Shown here: in pieces, positions 5,332 through 5,825 of the stretch
Numbering within the stretch: position 1 is the stretch's first letter
How the letters are laid out: every line of letters begins with the position of its first letter
Origin: an uncultured Lachnospiraceae bacterium
Lineage (GTDB): Bacteria; Bacillota; Clostridia; Lachnospirales; Lachnospiraceae
DNA: 5,825 nt
Assembly (NCBI GenBank): GCA_946566415.1
Contig: CAMNWW010000150.1
Span: 1-5,825, forward strand
Direction of reading: 5' to 3'
Notes under the pieces: generated by a model
Databases searched by the model: none
What the model was told of the DNA's origin: nothing
The model's input: only the letters and a program-made list of their open reading frames with translations
Position numbers and translations under genes: made by a program

Positions 5332-5825
5332 ATGTTGATTGAAGCAATTCATAAAGCCGAGACGGTCGCCGTCGGGGGGCATGTACGCCCGGACGGTGAT
5401 TGTGTAGGCTCCTGTATGGCATTATACCAATACGTCAGAGAAAATTTTCCGGAAAAGGAAATTGCAGTATATCTTGAGGAAATTCCCCGGACTCTTCTGT
5501 TTATGAAGGGAACTGAGGATATTCGGCATGAAATTCCAAAGGGGAAGGTTTATGACCTTTTTGTTCTTTTAGACTGCGGGGACTCTGACAGGCTTGGATT
5601 TTCCGCCCCGCTGTACGAGAGTGCAAAGAAAACATTCTGTGTGGACCATCATGTCAGCAACCGGTTGTTCGCAGGCGAGAACTACGTTAAGCCGGATGCA
5701 AGCTCCACATCGGAATTGGTTTTTGATCTTTTGAATTATGATAAGCTCTCCAAAGAGGCGGCAGAGTGCCTATATGCAGGAATCGTGCATGATACGGGGG
5801 TGTTCCGCTATTCTTGTACCCATCC
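5332..5825 (+). CDS. nrnA: DHH-family nanoRNase/pAp phosphatase NrnA, N-terminal part (partial)
   Basis: Members of this DHH/DHHA1 family degrade RNA fragments of a few nucleotides and, in several species, dephosphorylate pAp; some also hydrolyse linear cyclic-dinucleotide products. The window holds 164 full codons of a protein that is usually about 310-330 residues, so the end of the DHH domain and the DHHA1 substrate-binding domain are outside. Metal-binding motifs are visible in order: GHVRPDGDCVGS (16-27) with H17, D21 and D23, LLDCGDSDRLG (79-89) with D81, VDHH (104-107), and HDTGVFRY (153-160) with D154. All expected metal ligands are present. ATG 5332 is preferred for its upstream GAGGA; ATG 5323 would add three residues and overlap rbfA by 8 nt. 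The one-base gap to rbfA suggests coupled translation. The exact substrate cannot be told from this fragment. Confidence 0.93.
   Translation, partial: MLIEAIHKAETVAVGGHVRPDGDCVGSCMALYQYVRENFPEKEIAVYLEEIPRTLLFMKGTEDIRHEIPKGKVYDLFVLLDCGDSDRLGFSAPLYESAKKTFCVDHHVSNRLFAGENYVKPDASSTSELVFDLLNYDKLSKEAAECLYAGIVHDTGVFRYSCTH

Overview
This window is a stretch of bacterial core genome carrying the conserved nusA-infB operon, with every gene on the + strand and almost no space between genes. The order is rimP (3' end only), nusA, rnpM (ylxR), ylxQ, infB, rbfA, nrnA (5' part only). This order, the RnpM/YlxQ pair between nusA and infB, a NusA without the proteobacterial C-terminal AR repeats, and strong AGGAGG-type ribosome binding sites all point to a Firmicute. 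The mid-GC base composition, the 992-residue IF2 with a long low-complexity N-terminal arm, and the DHH phosphoesterase straight after rbfA fit Clostridia, most likely Lachnospiraceae. The family is an inference from protein style; no marker gene is present to prove it.

Layout: 1-100 is the RimP C-terminus. 121-1326 is NusA, ending in an acidic, tyrosine-rich tail. 1341-1619 is RnpM and 1606-1929 is YlxQ; these two small RNA-binding proteins overlap by 14 nt and both start with TTG. 1943-4921 is IF2. Its N-terminal arm holds two separate repeat systems: an Arg/Pro/Gln/Gly array with 28-29-residue higher-order units, and a 9-bp Asp-Ser-Arg microsatellite. 4959-5330 is RbfA. 5332 to the window end is NrnA, cut by the window edge. 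There is no gene-free stretch over 37 nt, and I see no terminator, promoter, mobile element, tRNA or CRISPR array.

Together the genes serve transcription and translation: RimP and RbfA mature the 30S subunit, NusA acts on RNA polymerase, RnpM modulates RNase P, YlxQ is an L7Ae-type RNA-binding protein, IF2 places initiator tRNA on the ribosome, and NrnA degrades the last short RNA fragments. I found no previously undescribed system. The parts most worth a second look are the fast-evolving repeats in the IF2 arm, the NusA tail, and the consecutive TTG starts.
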